Shown one piece after another: positions 26,101 through 39,800 of a stretch of DNA of 64,000 nt (position 1 is its first letter; the number at the start of each line of letters is the position of its first letter). The notes under the pieces were generated by a model. It did no database searches. It had not been told where the DNA came from and saw only the letters and a list, made by a program, of their open reading frames with translations. Where the stretch lies: positions 62,001 to 126,000 of the forward strand of contig NOWV01000059.1 of assembly GCA_003344405.1 (NCBI GenBank), in the 5' to 3' direction. The position numbers were made by a program, and so were the translations under genes. This stretch comes from Trichoplax sp. H2 (Eukaryota; Placozoa; Uniplacotomia; Trichoplacea).

Positions 26101-29100
26101 TTTTCATCACAATTGCGTGGTGAAATTAGTAAGAAATTATCACTGGAATCAGCTCTAAGATATTATGACTACTATGTGGGTACGCCTAGAATTTTGACTA
26201 TCGAAAATTCACTAAATAAGACAAATCATGAATTAGGCTTGAAAGTCACTTTTACTCCATTTACCGGATCAGCATATCGCCTAGCGACCCTAACTGCACA
26301 AGTCGCAGTAGGTGAGACTTTACTCAAGCTACGAAGTGCATATGGATTTGGTCAATTACAAAAGCAACTTGGAATGGACCTTACATTTAATAAGCAATTA
26401 TTGAAATCGAAATTGCGGGCTTTCTACATAAAGAATAATGAAATCAAAGAATTAATTGTTAACCATCATCTTGACTTGCCTAATCGTACGTTAAGAGTAA
26501 ATATTGATACTCCCAATGGTCGCCGTGTTGGCCTTGGCTGGAATCTCTATAAAGACAATTTGGTTAAATTAGTTAGCTTCAATTTAACATATGAAATCTT
26601 TCCTACTAATAAATATGCTGATTTGAAATTTATTGCTAAAATCGAGTCTAAGAATAATGCGGCAACCGTATATACTAGTTATATCTGCCCTGCTTTTGCT
26701 GAACGTCAATATCTTGGTGTTGCATTAACGTCTAATAATGATATGATGCGTAAGCATTTGCAATTGCATGCCTTTATACCTTTCAGGAAAGAATCACTTA
26801 TGAGTTCCTTTAAACTCGACTTAGCTAAAAGTTTGATTGAATTAGAAACAAGTATCTACGCCAGAGAAGTACCAATTTATCGTGTCGGCATTAAGGGACA
26901 GCACATACCAAAAGACAAAGAAATTCAAATTAATGCGGAATATTTCCCGGGAAAGCAAATCAACGTTAATGGCCGATTATGGCAGAAAGATGAAAGAAAA
27001 GGCGCAACTGTTGCTATTTCCGGTAATGGCCTAATCAACAAGATCTTGCCAAAACGTATCGCTTTAATGGTAAATAAAATAAATCGAGTTGCAGTTCTTG
27101 ATGCTGATTTCAACTGTGAGAAAATGTCGAGATTATCATTAGTTGGAGAATTAAGCGCCGATGTTATCAATGTTGGTTTATTCAGAGCAGTTGGTAAAAC
27201 TCGCATTCCAGAAATGTCCCTTTCATATGCATTAGTGGGCGAACGCGGCCTAATAAAGTTATATGTCAGACCAGAATTAGCTCCTGAATTAATCGAGGAA
27301 GTAAAAACGGTTACCATGATGGCTTTGCATAAGACCAAAATGGTTGCTGCTAAAGTTTCTGAGATTATGATCATGAACGTCAAACAATCATATAATAAGT
27401 GTATGGCAATGATGCAAATAAAGTTAACCGAAATGAAATCGAAAATGATGAATAAATATGCCGCTATGAAGACTAAACTGAATTTTGCAATGCAAAATCT
27501 AACGCACATGATCAAAAATTATTACAAAATTTATAAGGTGGAATTAATCGAAAAGGCTAGCCAATGCTCCGACAGGATGATGCAGTTTGCCCAAATTGCC
27601 ATGGCTAAGATGGATTACATGAATGAAACTATGCAGCAGTATTTACAGCATGCTAATGTAACTGTTAGCGTTTATACTAAGAGCTTACTAATGAAAATTG
27701 AAAAAATCTTGAAGCCAATCCTTCCTTATATCGAGAAAAAATTCAATATTACTCAATTTATGAAAGAGAAGGTATTGCCGATCATTCATAATAAAATCAT
27801 CCCTACTATTCAGAATTATAAAACTTATGCTAACTTTAAATTGGCAATGTTGAAGCAAAAAATCATGAACTATACAACTGCCATGAAACAGAAAGTAACA
27901 AAATATACCATGTATGTAATGTATCAGAAATTGCAACCAGTGCTGGAAAAAGCTATCCGCTTGGTAAAAGACTTGAAAAAGAATCCCAAAGAAAATCTAG
28001 CTGCATTATTGAATCTTGTAGAAAACAAGACCAAAGAATTCATTATGAATAAAGTAAAACCAGCATTAGGAAATCTAAGACTAGATTATCTTCAAAAACG
28101 AATGAATATTTCCATGGTACTCTATAATGATATACGCAATTCGAAATACTATAAGAATATTGCTTATACCGTGGAAGAAGTTCTAGTTCCATTCTATTAT
28201 GATTTGAAAGCTATGATTATTGCTAATGCTCCACAATTACCAACTAAAGCTGAATTTAAATATTGTATCGGTAAGATGATTGCATTCAAGATGGACCTTA
28301 TGTACAAAGCCAAGGATAAATTAATGCATATGATATCACCACTGCTTAATACACCTTTCTGGACCATGCAATGTGATAAATCTAAAGGTATATATCAGCT
28401 GAGCTTTATACAACCAATTGTCATCCATTCATTCCTCGAATTGCCTGAACGTCTTGTTATTTCGCCCAGAATCCGATTCCTCGTCAAAAATATAACACAA
28501 TCTATGCTAGCAAGAACTTTAAAGATGGTCAAATTATCTCATTACTTTATGATGAAAATTAAGACGAAATTGATTCCACGTTTACATGAAAAATTAGCAA
28601 CATTTATGGATAATACGTTGGAAAAATTAACTGGCCATACAGCTTACTTACACGAAAAACTTCAGAATTTAATCGAAAAAGAACACGATCTTATCGATGC
28701 TGTAGGCCATTTCTTAAGTGAAAAATTGAACTTGAATTATAATGAATTACAAAAGATTGTCAAATCTGGTGTTTACAAGCAATTTAGACAATATGCTATG
28801 AAGATTGCTTTTCATAACATGAAGATGATCAAAATGAAATTGATGAAGCTTTATCAACTAATAAAGGAAAAAATGCAGCAAAAGTGTGAAAAAATTAAAA
28901 ACTATTGCGCGGAAAAATTACCAATAAAGGCAATCTACCAAATGATTATGACGAAATTCAACAAGATCAAACCCAAGCTTATGCATGCAATTCAGAAATT
29001 GCCAGTAGATTTCCCATATTTACGAAATAAATTGATTGAATTGTTCGATAAAGCTGGATTTGAATGCCATAATCCATTGCTATTGAGAGGAGAGGTTCAA

Positions 29101-32100
29101 GTTAGTATGAATTGTTTGAAAGAATCCATGATGCAACATAAAGAAGAAATGATGAAGAAATTGAGCATGGCCAACATAAAGGCTAAAGTAATGGCTATAA
29201 AGAATAAACTCATGACTGTCAAGAACAAATTAAAGGAAAAATTATACCATATTATGGCAATGATTAAAAAAATTACCAGCCAGCCTCTTGAACAAACATT
29301 ACGAGAATTGAAATTGCAAATTAAAGAAATGATGGCTAAATTTCATCAATCCGCAACTCCAATAATTGAAAAGAAACTACGACAGATAGGATTAGGAAAG
29401 CTTATTGATGCATTATATAAGATTAAATCGAACTTCAAAGTAAGGACAATCATTTTGTTGTTAGCTGATGTAAGGACTCAGTTACGTATGAAAACTGAAA
29501 TGATTTCCAAGCAATCGCCGGCCGAAACTGTCAAGAAAATTAAGGAAAAACTTCACTATGTATGGGCCAAAGTAACAAAAGTTATTTCACGCTATGTTGA
29601 ATTAATCACCAATATGAAATGCGATGACATAAAGAAATTCTACGAACTTCATGCAGCAAATACCACCATCGGCCAGAAGATTAAGCTTTTTGTAGCTAAA
29701 ACTAAGAAAATATCACGAGTAATCTACAAGGTCACCCACGCTAAGTTTGGAAAGGTTATGGAAAAGTTAAATTATATCAAGAATATGATCAAAGAGAAGG
29801 CTAAAATTTACTTGCCCAAACTTGTACAAATGGCCAATCAGAAACTACGTTATCTCATACAGAAAGTTATGCCTGGATTAGAATATCATTACGATCAACT
29901 CATTCAAAAGCTCGCTATCAAATCGAAGATGCTCAAAGACAAATTCTTCAAGACTATGTACAATATCAAATTGCACAGTGCCATGATGAAGGAATTCATG
30001 ATTGCCTTACATGAGAAATTAGCCATAAAATTTTATCGTATGGTTAATTATACAGTGGTAGCTATGAAGAAAGCGAAACTGGAAATGAAAGAAATGTTAC
30101 ACTATCATAAGCTTCAAGCAAAAGAAAAATGCCGTATGATCAGGATGAAAGCTTTAAATTACGCTAATATATTTCTTGATGTTGACAAGTTACAGAAGAA
30201 AGCCGGAGAACATTGTAATTCCATGAAACAACAGTGGAATCTATTCTACAATAGGCCATTAGGTGCTACTTTTGTAGCTTTAAATGCTAAAAAGAATCAA
30301 TTTTATCAATATGTATTAAATGAGATCGCTCCTGATTATCCAGAAGTTGCTTTCTTGTACACCATCGGTATGAGATATAAGCGAGGATTTAATAAAATCA
30401 GAGATGAGATTGTTGATAACCCGTACGGTAGTTATAACTATACTATCCGCTACTTTAAAGAGCACAATGTTAGCCAATTAATGCAAAAAGTCAAGGAAAT
30501 TGGTCAAGGCTATATGACAACTATGACACAAATCAAGGCTGGCGTAAAAAGTATCTTAAGGAAATTGTATTACAGGCGTATCTTGCCGGGTATATTGAAA
30601 TTAGTCAAGTATGATATACCAGACTATCTATATCAAGTTGCTGGAAAACTTAATCGTGAAGAAGAATACCAGGTATTAGTCGACTACCTTAATGTTACTA
30701 TGGTACTGATCAAAACGGTAAAAAATCAACCATATCAAGAAACTATTGCACAATTGTATGATTATACAAGTGAATTAGTTGAATATAAATTAATGGCCTT
30801 GAAGGAATATTACTATGAAGATTATCTTCAATTAAATGAAATGTATCCAGGTTTAACACTATTCTTAATGGATCTTGAAGATAGTATGATGTTTGTGAAG
30901 AATTTTACCATCGAACTATATCATCAACCCAAACCAACAATCAAGGCTTTCTTTATGAATTTGATGGAAGAAGGAATGATGTCTACCAGTCAGAACGCTA
31001 TAAAGCTTACTAAGGACTTCGTATTTTATAGCTATCATATTTCGAAATATATTATGGTACGAAAGTTTATCCCAAGCGCTATGGATATCATCTATTATCA
31101 AATTCCAGAATACACTTATGGCATGTTTAAAGGCACTTGCATGGAAGGACATTATAATATGACCATCAATCGTATCCTAAATGCTGCCGAACAAGTTATG
31201 ATTCTATATGATCAACCATTGAATGTAACCATGGAACAATTACAAGATATTTTGTATGGCCTTCATGATAAAGCTATGAATAGTTTAATGGTTAAGAAGG
31301 CTGCTTTCGTGAATCGATTCCCAGAAATTAAGCCATTTATGGATATTATGGCCCAAAAATTAAGTAAAGCTTATCAGATGGCTATTATGCTTTACAAAAA
31401 TCCGATTGAACAATCTAACAAAATCTGCCATTACTTTAAGACTACCCAATGTAATATGATTGCAACTGATGCCATGAATAAAACAGTTCAAGTAGCAAGG
31501 TTTACTAAACATCTTGTTAAAGCTATTACTAAAATTATCAAGACTATTATTCGTGAAGATGTTACTCCTGTGGTCTATAATACAGTAACTAAAACTATTC
31601 CTAATTATGCGCGTGGGCTCTTCCGTAATACTTCTTATGAAGGCAGCTTCAATAAGACTATTGCTCACTTGAACGATACCTTATTGGCATTGAAAGAATT
31701 ATATGATACACGTATTTATGAGACCGTTCACGAAGCTATGAAATCAGCTGTTCAGAAGATGAAACAATGTCCCTATATGAGATATCACATCAACAAGTTA
31801 GAGCCAAAAATCAATCAAACCTATCAAACATTGGCCAAAATCTATCAAACGCCAATGAATCAAACTATTTACCATTTGTTACATACTGTTCAGAACAAAT
31901 TGATCGTAACGCGCGACATGGCTTACCAACGTTATCCTGAACTACAGGTCATTGTTGAGGATATCTTGAAGAAAATTAATCATATTAATTTTATCTTGAA
32001 ATCGACCTATCAGCAACCACTCAATGAGACAGCCATGGATATATATGATTATGTTTCTAATCGAAGTATCAATAAAATGGCCTATGATATTATGTCACGT

Positions 32101-34835
32101 AGTATCGCATTGACTAAATTTACTCGAAATGTAGCGTCCAATTTGACTCAAGTAGCTAAAAGGATTGTTTTGAAAGAATTGATGCCAACTTTACATCAAT
32201 TTATCACCAAACAATTACCTGAATATACCTTAAAAACCATGCCAATCTTGAAGAAGCCGATCAATATGACCGTTAAAGCTATCAATAAGGGTTTGAAATT
32301 ATTCCGTATGGCAATGAATAATCCTCTCAATGTAACTATCAACAATGTCAAGAATTGCGTTATCTATTCTGTTGATCGTGCCATCAATAAGACCTATAAC
32401 AAATGCTACGCTATCTACAATCAAGGAATCGAGAAAACATTCGATCAAATGAAAGAAAAAACTATCATCTACTATCAATTTATTAAGCCAACACTGCAAC
32501 GATTATTATTCAATTATTACAACTTAACTGATACTTATGTACCCAAAGTACATTATATGTATCAAAAGGCAATGCATAAATATTTCATCATCAAGAAATT
32601 CTTGGCTAATATGACGAAGAAGGCCGGTCAATATTCACATTATATGAAGGAATATTGCATGAATTCGACCTACACTCAATACCTTATGGAACATTTGTAT
32701 CAACCAATGTTTGAGAAGTATCAGTTCGATAAATTGCTACATCAGTTAGTCCAAAAAATGACAATGAAGTACAACAAATTTGCCAACATGACTCAATATT
32801 TCAAGGAACATTGCCCAGTAATTAAATCCCTTACCAAACTATATAAAGAGCTTAGCAAATTTAATATGGATTCCATCGATTTAGATAGAATTCCGTACTA
32901 TATTTCTAAGCTACAATTACCGGAATTTATACTTGGATTCAAATTGCCGAATACAACCAAAGATGTTGTAGATAAAATTATTGGTCATGTAAACAGCAAA
33001 ATCCCAAGATATGAAAGTAAGTTAATGATAATTCTTCCTACAAGTATTATCTAAGATAAACACTAAAGTAGTGTAAAATTTCTAACGATCTTTCTCTTGA
33101 CTTCCTTAACTGTCTAGGAGTTGCAATGATCTATTCTGATACTACTATCATGACATTCGATAAGGAACACATCACTATTCCAGCTTACAAGAGTAAGTCA
33201 TGCAGTTACTTGTTATCACACGAATATGTCAACAATTCTTTCACAATTGTAAGCCGACAAGACTCTATCTTTGTGCGTGTACAAAATGGCGATAATATCG
33301 TTTTGGATAAGAATGGAATCGTGTATGTTAACGATAGAAGAGTTGAATTGCCACAACAGATGCAAGACTTCAATGCTACTCGTTTCGGTCCTTTCATTTA
33401 TATCAATGCAGCAAGTGGATTGAAAATACGTTGCGACATGCATCATTACTTGTGCCTATTTACTGTGCCATCCTGGTATCATAATAGAGTGGCTGGCTTA
33501 TTGGGTAATATGGATGGAGAGAAAAGTAATGATTGGCGTAATATGAAAAAGAAAATAGTACTCAATCCTACGGCTCTTGCTGATAATTGGGAAGTTAGTG
33601 GAAGTAGCAAATGCTTGCATACACCATTTGTTCAAGATACTAACTCAAATACTTTCGATACATCTTCAAATACCCAACAAGATGACATGATCATTTCTAT
33701 CAAACCGAAGAAAATTGCTAATAATAAATGCGATAACTTGGAATACAACGATGATAACAGGCACTGCATGAAGTTTGATCGTCGCTATGAATCAGAATTT
33801 ACTCAATGTTTCGATGTTGTAGACCCAGCAGACTTTAAAGATGTCTGCATGCATGAAATTTGCGGTAAGAAGTGCACTAATAGCCAATGTGGTTGCAATA
33901 TCTTCGCAGCGTACCTCCAACGTTGTAAGAAAGCAGGTGTCAATATTTCTATGCCTGAAGAATGCTGTAAGTAATATGCTTCTTGACAAGACAGATATAG
34001 TATTAATTAATATTCTGTATTGCATAATTATGGTCGATTTTTTCCCAGTAGCAGACTTAACCGAGACATGTATTCAATCTTGATTATTTTAGCTCTTTGC
34101 GAAAACAAATTCAGCATCAACGATACCTGGAAGGCTGCTCCTAAAAAATTAGACTTGGTAATTGTTGTACATGAAGTACCAGAAATGAAAATGTACAAAA
34201 TGTACATAGAAAAATTGTTCAGAAGCTTGGAAATGTACATTTCCAAATATTACCATATTAAAGTACGTTTCGGTCTAATTGGCTTTGGTGGCGATTGTAT
34301 TCATTCTGATGCTCACTTCCATACCTTAAATGGACAACTGAAAGGCCGATATATTGATTTAAGTAGTGGCTTACAACACTTAAACTTTACTAAGCGCACT
34401 AATGATGATGTCGTTAGCGCAGTCAAATTTGCTATGCAATTTCCATTCGAGTCGGATTATAAATCAATACTAGTATTGACTGATGCCGAACCTGCACAGT
34501 CTGCTGATATGACTGCTATGGCTAAAGAATTATTCTACAAGGGAGTTTTCTTGAATGTAATCAAACGCCCTCGCCAATCAATGGAACCCAGTATGGTGAA
34601 CGAAGGAACAAGGGCTGATAATCTAGATATGTTCTTAACCGATGCTCATAGTAATATCGTTAAACGCGGCTATGTATGGAATGCTGACTTCATGACTTCA
34701 CAATTTGCAACATTCTATAAGTCATTCTTAAAATATTTCGGCTTTGAACTTAAGCAATTACAAAAGAGTTGCTTTAATTGTCAGTGCCAAGTTGGCCCGG
34801 CACAATTAGGTCGAACATCGTGTCAGTTATGCTAA
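17112..34835 (+). CDS. Giant large lipid transfer protein (apolipoprotein B / apolipophorin-like), 4,831 aa
   Basis: Secreted lipid carrier of the vitellogenin/apoB/apolipophorin superfamily. Exons: 17112-17163, 17428-17481, 19233-19381, 19608-20199, 20283-20520, 20649-20937, 21110-21346, 21508-21817, 21905-22026, 22156-33016, 33118-33966, 34093-34835; total 14,496 nt, frame closed. Residues 1-17 are a signal peptide (MKISILILLVFLASSFS). Residues about 25-690 form the vitellogenin N-terminal module, with family landmarks such as NMKRGILSALQ, VRTEAYLQIIRSP and EQVGAFIYSHL. Residues about 1290-1830 carry repeated [I/F/L]PSW[R/K] units. Residues about 2400-4260 are amphipathic helix with high Met, Lys and Tyr and many N-x-T/S sequons. 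The VWD domain (33118-33966) is followed by a Cys-rich stretch, and the final exon encodes a VWA-like domain and the Cys-rich end. Its size is close to human apoB-100. Vitellogenin proper is less likely because of the length and the lack of a poly-Ser phosvitin region. Confidence 0.9.
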
Positions 34836-34877
34836 GTAGTGACCAGGTTAGTAGGTACTATTTGCATCATCATACTG

Positions 34878-34883
34878 AATAAA
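34878..34883 (+). terminator. Polyadenylation signal of the lipoprotein gene
   Basis: AATAAA lies 43 nt after the stop codon at 34833-34835, a plausible distance for a short 3' UTR. Confidence 0.5.
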
Positions 34884-36835
34884 TTATAATTATGAATACT
34901 TAATTGATATAACATATCTTGGCTTAGATAAACAATTTACAATCGATCCAGAGTTACAGTGCAGTAATTTGCTAATAGTAACTTCAGCGTATTCTTAATA
35001 TTTTTTTAATTATTTTATATCAATTTCAATCTTGTAGGTGTCATGATAAATGGCAGCAAAAATTGATAAAGTCTCCATGGCAATATCTTAAAATATCATA
35101 AATGAATTAAAATTGATTTTTTATTCGTTTTATGAATAATTAGTTAACACATTAACGAATAAATCAACCATGCTGAATAATTTAATTTATCTCTGCCACT
35201 TTTATTACAACTAATACGTAATGATTTGATTATTCTTCTAAATCTTGTGTCGGAGATTAATATTTTTCCATGCAATAATGACATTTATTATTAATAAATA
35301 AATCTGACATTAATATAGTAATTCGTAGGTCTTGTGTTTTGCTCTAATTTGGTCGATATTAAAGATTTGCACAGATGAGGCCATGAGGGATTTCGTTATT
35401 GCAACGGTTAATGAGGGAAGCATGCAAAACACAGTAAAAGGATAATTTAGCTGAGAATTATTAATATAAATTAATAATGTGGTATGGCAATGCTTTACGT
35501 TTGTCAGAACGATATAGACTTCATCATAGACCCTTTCATTTTACTGTGGTAGTGTACTATAAGTGCTATCTTTCATGCAGAATAAGTGTGCTATACAAGT
35601 GTACATGTATTTCATTAAAATATCTATATTATATGCTGTAAAATCAATGGCAATTCTTATCGTTAACGAAAGCTCTTTCATGGTTGATTGTACCTACTTG
35701 CTAACCAGTCAGTAAGTTATAAAAGCAAACATCTAATAGGAAAAATGATTCGTACAGCACTCTGTTATATGACAAAGAATACTGTAAAGTACGTGCAAAT
35801 TTTTATAGTTGCTAGAAAAAAATGCCTGGCTATTTTGACAATGTAGTGCAGCCCCAAATATAGCTTAGATTACTATTATAAGACTGTACGAGAATAACTT
35901 AATTTGTAAGCTATTGGTAGTTAGACGAACCTAACTTCTGTAATAGAGTGAAATTTGCAAGAAACTGTAGTTCTTGATTTATTGTTTTGAAGATCACTTT
36001 ATCACAGATAAGGAACATTATACGCTTCATGGAGCATGACCAATGAAAAACTTTAATTTGGATGTTATAGCGCACCGTATAAATCTTTAAATGTTTACGG
36101 TTAGGTCGTTACTTATCTTGCTACGTCTACTCAATAACTGATCCAATTATAAGTTAGCATCTTCAACACAATTATCATTATCATTAATAGCTATTAAAAA
36201 ATTATCTTCCCTAGGCGGACTATAATTAATTGATATGCGTACACAATAGCCGTTCAAGATGATGACAGAACTTTTATTTTACCAATGGTACGCGAAGTAT
36301 GAATTTAAGTTTTTTGATTTATAAATTTTACATATAGGCATACAATGAAGATTAAGATCCTAGCCAGTAATGCATTACATAGGCCTTTGCACCTGGAAGC
36401 GTTATACAGTTGAGAAATTAATTATCAAACATCTACAGTTTTGTTGCACATATTGAATTTATAAAAGTTACGGCCAATCAGATAAGTAGCCGAATAAATA
36501 CATTTTAAGGCAGACAAATCTATATTACGATATGGGAATTTACGGGTATAATGATACATTTGCTACGGTTCTAAGTAGATTTCAGAAAAATTAAAATTGC
36601 AAATCGATAAAATATCTGATTAAATTCAGGCTTAAACGGGCCATAACTGATATTATGAAGTTCCATAAAAATCAACAACGAATGGGAAGAGATAGGACGA
36701 GTTAATACATAAAGATTTCTCCATTACTTCCAAGTCTATCCTAATTACTAGGACGAAGAGCATTATTACTTGATTATATTATCAAATCAACTTCAACAGA
36801 GTAAAAATACTAGTAAAAAATAAATTGATAATAAT
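34884..36835. other. Intergenic spacer between convergent genes
   Basis: Two kilobases between the ends of the lipoprotein gene (plus) and PPWD1 (minus). I see AT-rich sequence only, no coding exon or repeat array. Confidence 0.6.
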
Positions 36836-39800
36836 CTACTTTATTGTAATACTGATAATTTTAATATCGTCGTATGGTCTATCAGTTTTCGGATCGCATT
36901 TAACATTACTAATATTTTGAACAACTTCCATTCCTTTTACGACTCTACCAAAAATTGTATGCTTATTATCCAACCATGGCTATTGATTAACAAGATAAAA
37001 CCAGGAAAGAAAAGTTAAATGATAAATAAGTCTGAATATAATTATCTAGTTTATTATTAATGATCAAATAGCGAAGTAAGGATTATTTACAAACCGTAGG
37101 AACGACCGTGATAAAAAATTGAGATCCATTGGTTCCTGGACCAGCATTAGCCATACTAACAGTATATGGACGATCATGACGTATACTGGAATGAAATTCA
37201 TCTTCAAATTCTTTACCCCAAATTGACGTTCCGCCAGTACCAGTTCCTAATTTTTACGAAAGATAAAATATAGAACACCTTTTGTAACAGTACCGACAAC
37301 TTCATATCTATCAATAAGCACTAATAAATTGTTGTAATTTAACCTAATGGATCTCCAGTTTGAATCATAAAGGCTTTAATGACCCGATGAAATATATGCC
37401 CGTTATAATAACCATTCTTTGAGTGAGTACAAAAGTTTTCTACAGCCTTTGGAGCTCTAAGAAAATTATTAAACAACAGAATTAACGACTTTAACATTAG
37501 TGTTCGAGCAGAACCTCTTAGAAAAGTCATTCTTTATTTACACTTTAGGAAATAGTTCTATTTGAATATCTCCCATTGTAGTATGCATTACTGAAGAGTC
37601 GCCTAGCATAACATTGGATGAGTCCTGTAATTTCATAAAAATACTTCAAATATTACTAAGTTTTAACCTAAGCTTAAAATCACCATGCTAGAAATAGCGA
37701 ACGAATCGTTCTAATCGAGTTTAAACTTTACCTTGACTGCTGCCAACTGTTCTTCACGTGATGGTTTTTCATTAAAAACGTCCCGATCAACTTCAGCTCT
37801 ACGATAAATATATGAAATTGAAAGATGAATATGATAACTCTAAAATACACTTTCAACTAATTATTTATTAACTAATCACTATTTAACAGGGATAAATAAT
37901 TATCCTTCTCAAACTCACCCTTTCGTATCATCTGGTTCTCTTGTCGAGAACATATAGAATCTATTCTTTTTCCAACCAGTGCTAACAATCATTGGATCTG
38001 AGGTTGTTTTTTGTGAACTCGAATTTGTACTAGCTTCAAGCTCCTGCATAGGAAATTTATTACTCAGTATTCGTATACATGTATAATGATCAACGAACGT
38101 TTATCATTCATAATACAAGATCTAAAGCACTCACTATTGATATACCAGACTGCTTAGGTTTACTTTGATATAAAGCAATGTTAAGAAATCGCACATTCTC
38201 AGCCTACAAGAAACCGGAAATGACAATCATATTAATAGAATGGCCAGAATTTACAAAACTGATCAATGCGAACTCTAAGTAACCAAGATTAATTTTACTA
38301 GTATTTGTTAGCTACCTTTCCAAGTGTTCTGATACAAGTATTTGTTTGTAAATTCATCACTTCAGTAGATAAAATATCATAACATTAACATCATTGCTTA
38401 GCTACCTACATAAGTAGACACCTCTGACCTTTAATTCCTAGCATGGTTGCGTATATTAGCATATGCCCACTATCATCAAAAACTGAATAAATAAATTGCA
38501 TTAGCAATACATAGGCCTTCAAGCAGCGATAGTTTTAAAAACACTTACTTGCATTTACATGAGATAATCCATCTGCTTTCTCAATGTCACGTTCAACAGC
38601 AATGCGTCGATTAATTTCCATGTTGGGCAGCTGCGATCCAGTCTGAATGGAATAAAGAACGCAATCTTAATTGTGTCTGTAAAACTATCAAGCATAGTTA
38701 ATAATGGCCACAACGCTAATTTTTAATTTCTTCAAACGAAAAAGGCTACCTTTAGACCTCTATCATATGAATCCACTTTTTCATTAAATATAACTTTCAA
38801 TTTCCCACTCAGGAAGCGAAAAACTGAAATCTGTTAATGACGATAATAGGTACCGAGATGAAACTAGTAGAGATCTCGTAGGTTTCAAATAAAATCAGGT
38901 TTACCGTACGATCTTCAGCAACAATAGCTAGTAATTTTCCATTTGACGAGAATGAGATAGACATCGGTACCGTTTTATGCTAGATGGTAATCAAAGTTGT
39001 TATATTCAATTTATCATTTCACATCGACAATAAAATGTATCGTTTACGTTACCATAGCAAAGTGATACAAATCCGTATCAGTTTTGAATTCAAAGTCTAG
39101 AATTTCTGGAAATTTGAAATCATTGCTGGTGCCAGACCAATATTCTAACATACCCGCTTCATCTCCAGATATCACTACGTCGAATACGCTATTATACTGT
39201 TACAAGGTCAGACGATATTAGCCTATGATTTTGTGGAACATTATCGCTATTGCAGTTCAGGTTGTATTCATAATATAATAGCATATTGCATTTCAATTAC
39301 TTACTCCAATAAAGGTAACTGGTTTAGAATGTAAGGTTATGGTTTGAATTGCTTCATTATTACCTCTACCATCATAGATGTAAATATTTCCATTGCTTCG
39401 TTCAGAACTGTACATATTTTAAATTGAGAATATAAGTTAGTTTTAGTAGATAAGTTACACTATACGAGTTTTACATAATACACTCATGAATAATCAGCTA
39501 AAAATATGATCAAATTCTGCTGTATAAATACACGTAAATTCTAATCGGTAGCTAGTGAAATTGTTCATTTTAGTTACCACGCAATTAGGGCAACCGCAGA
39601 ATCTGATGTATGTATCCACTGACAGCAACCAGGTACATACGAAAGCTTTAGCATATTGATCATATCTACAATAAATTTATAATTGAATGAAAATGTTTAA
39701 GGCAACAGCTCATAATAAATATTTGCACGCAAAGCATAAATTTACAATACATGTATAATATATACGAAATTTTTTTATCGTATCCATCCTATCTAAATAT

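Noticed and set aside
24765-27515. Long open frames on the minus strand opposite the lipoprotein exon (127 and 196 codons)
   Set aside because: They are antisense shadows of the repetitive PSW and helical coding sequence; no family features.
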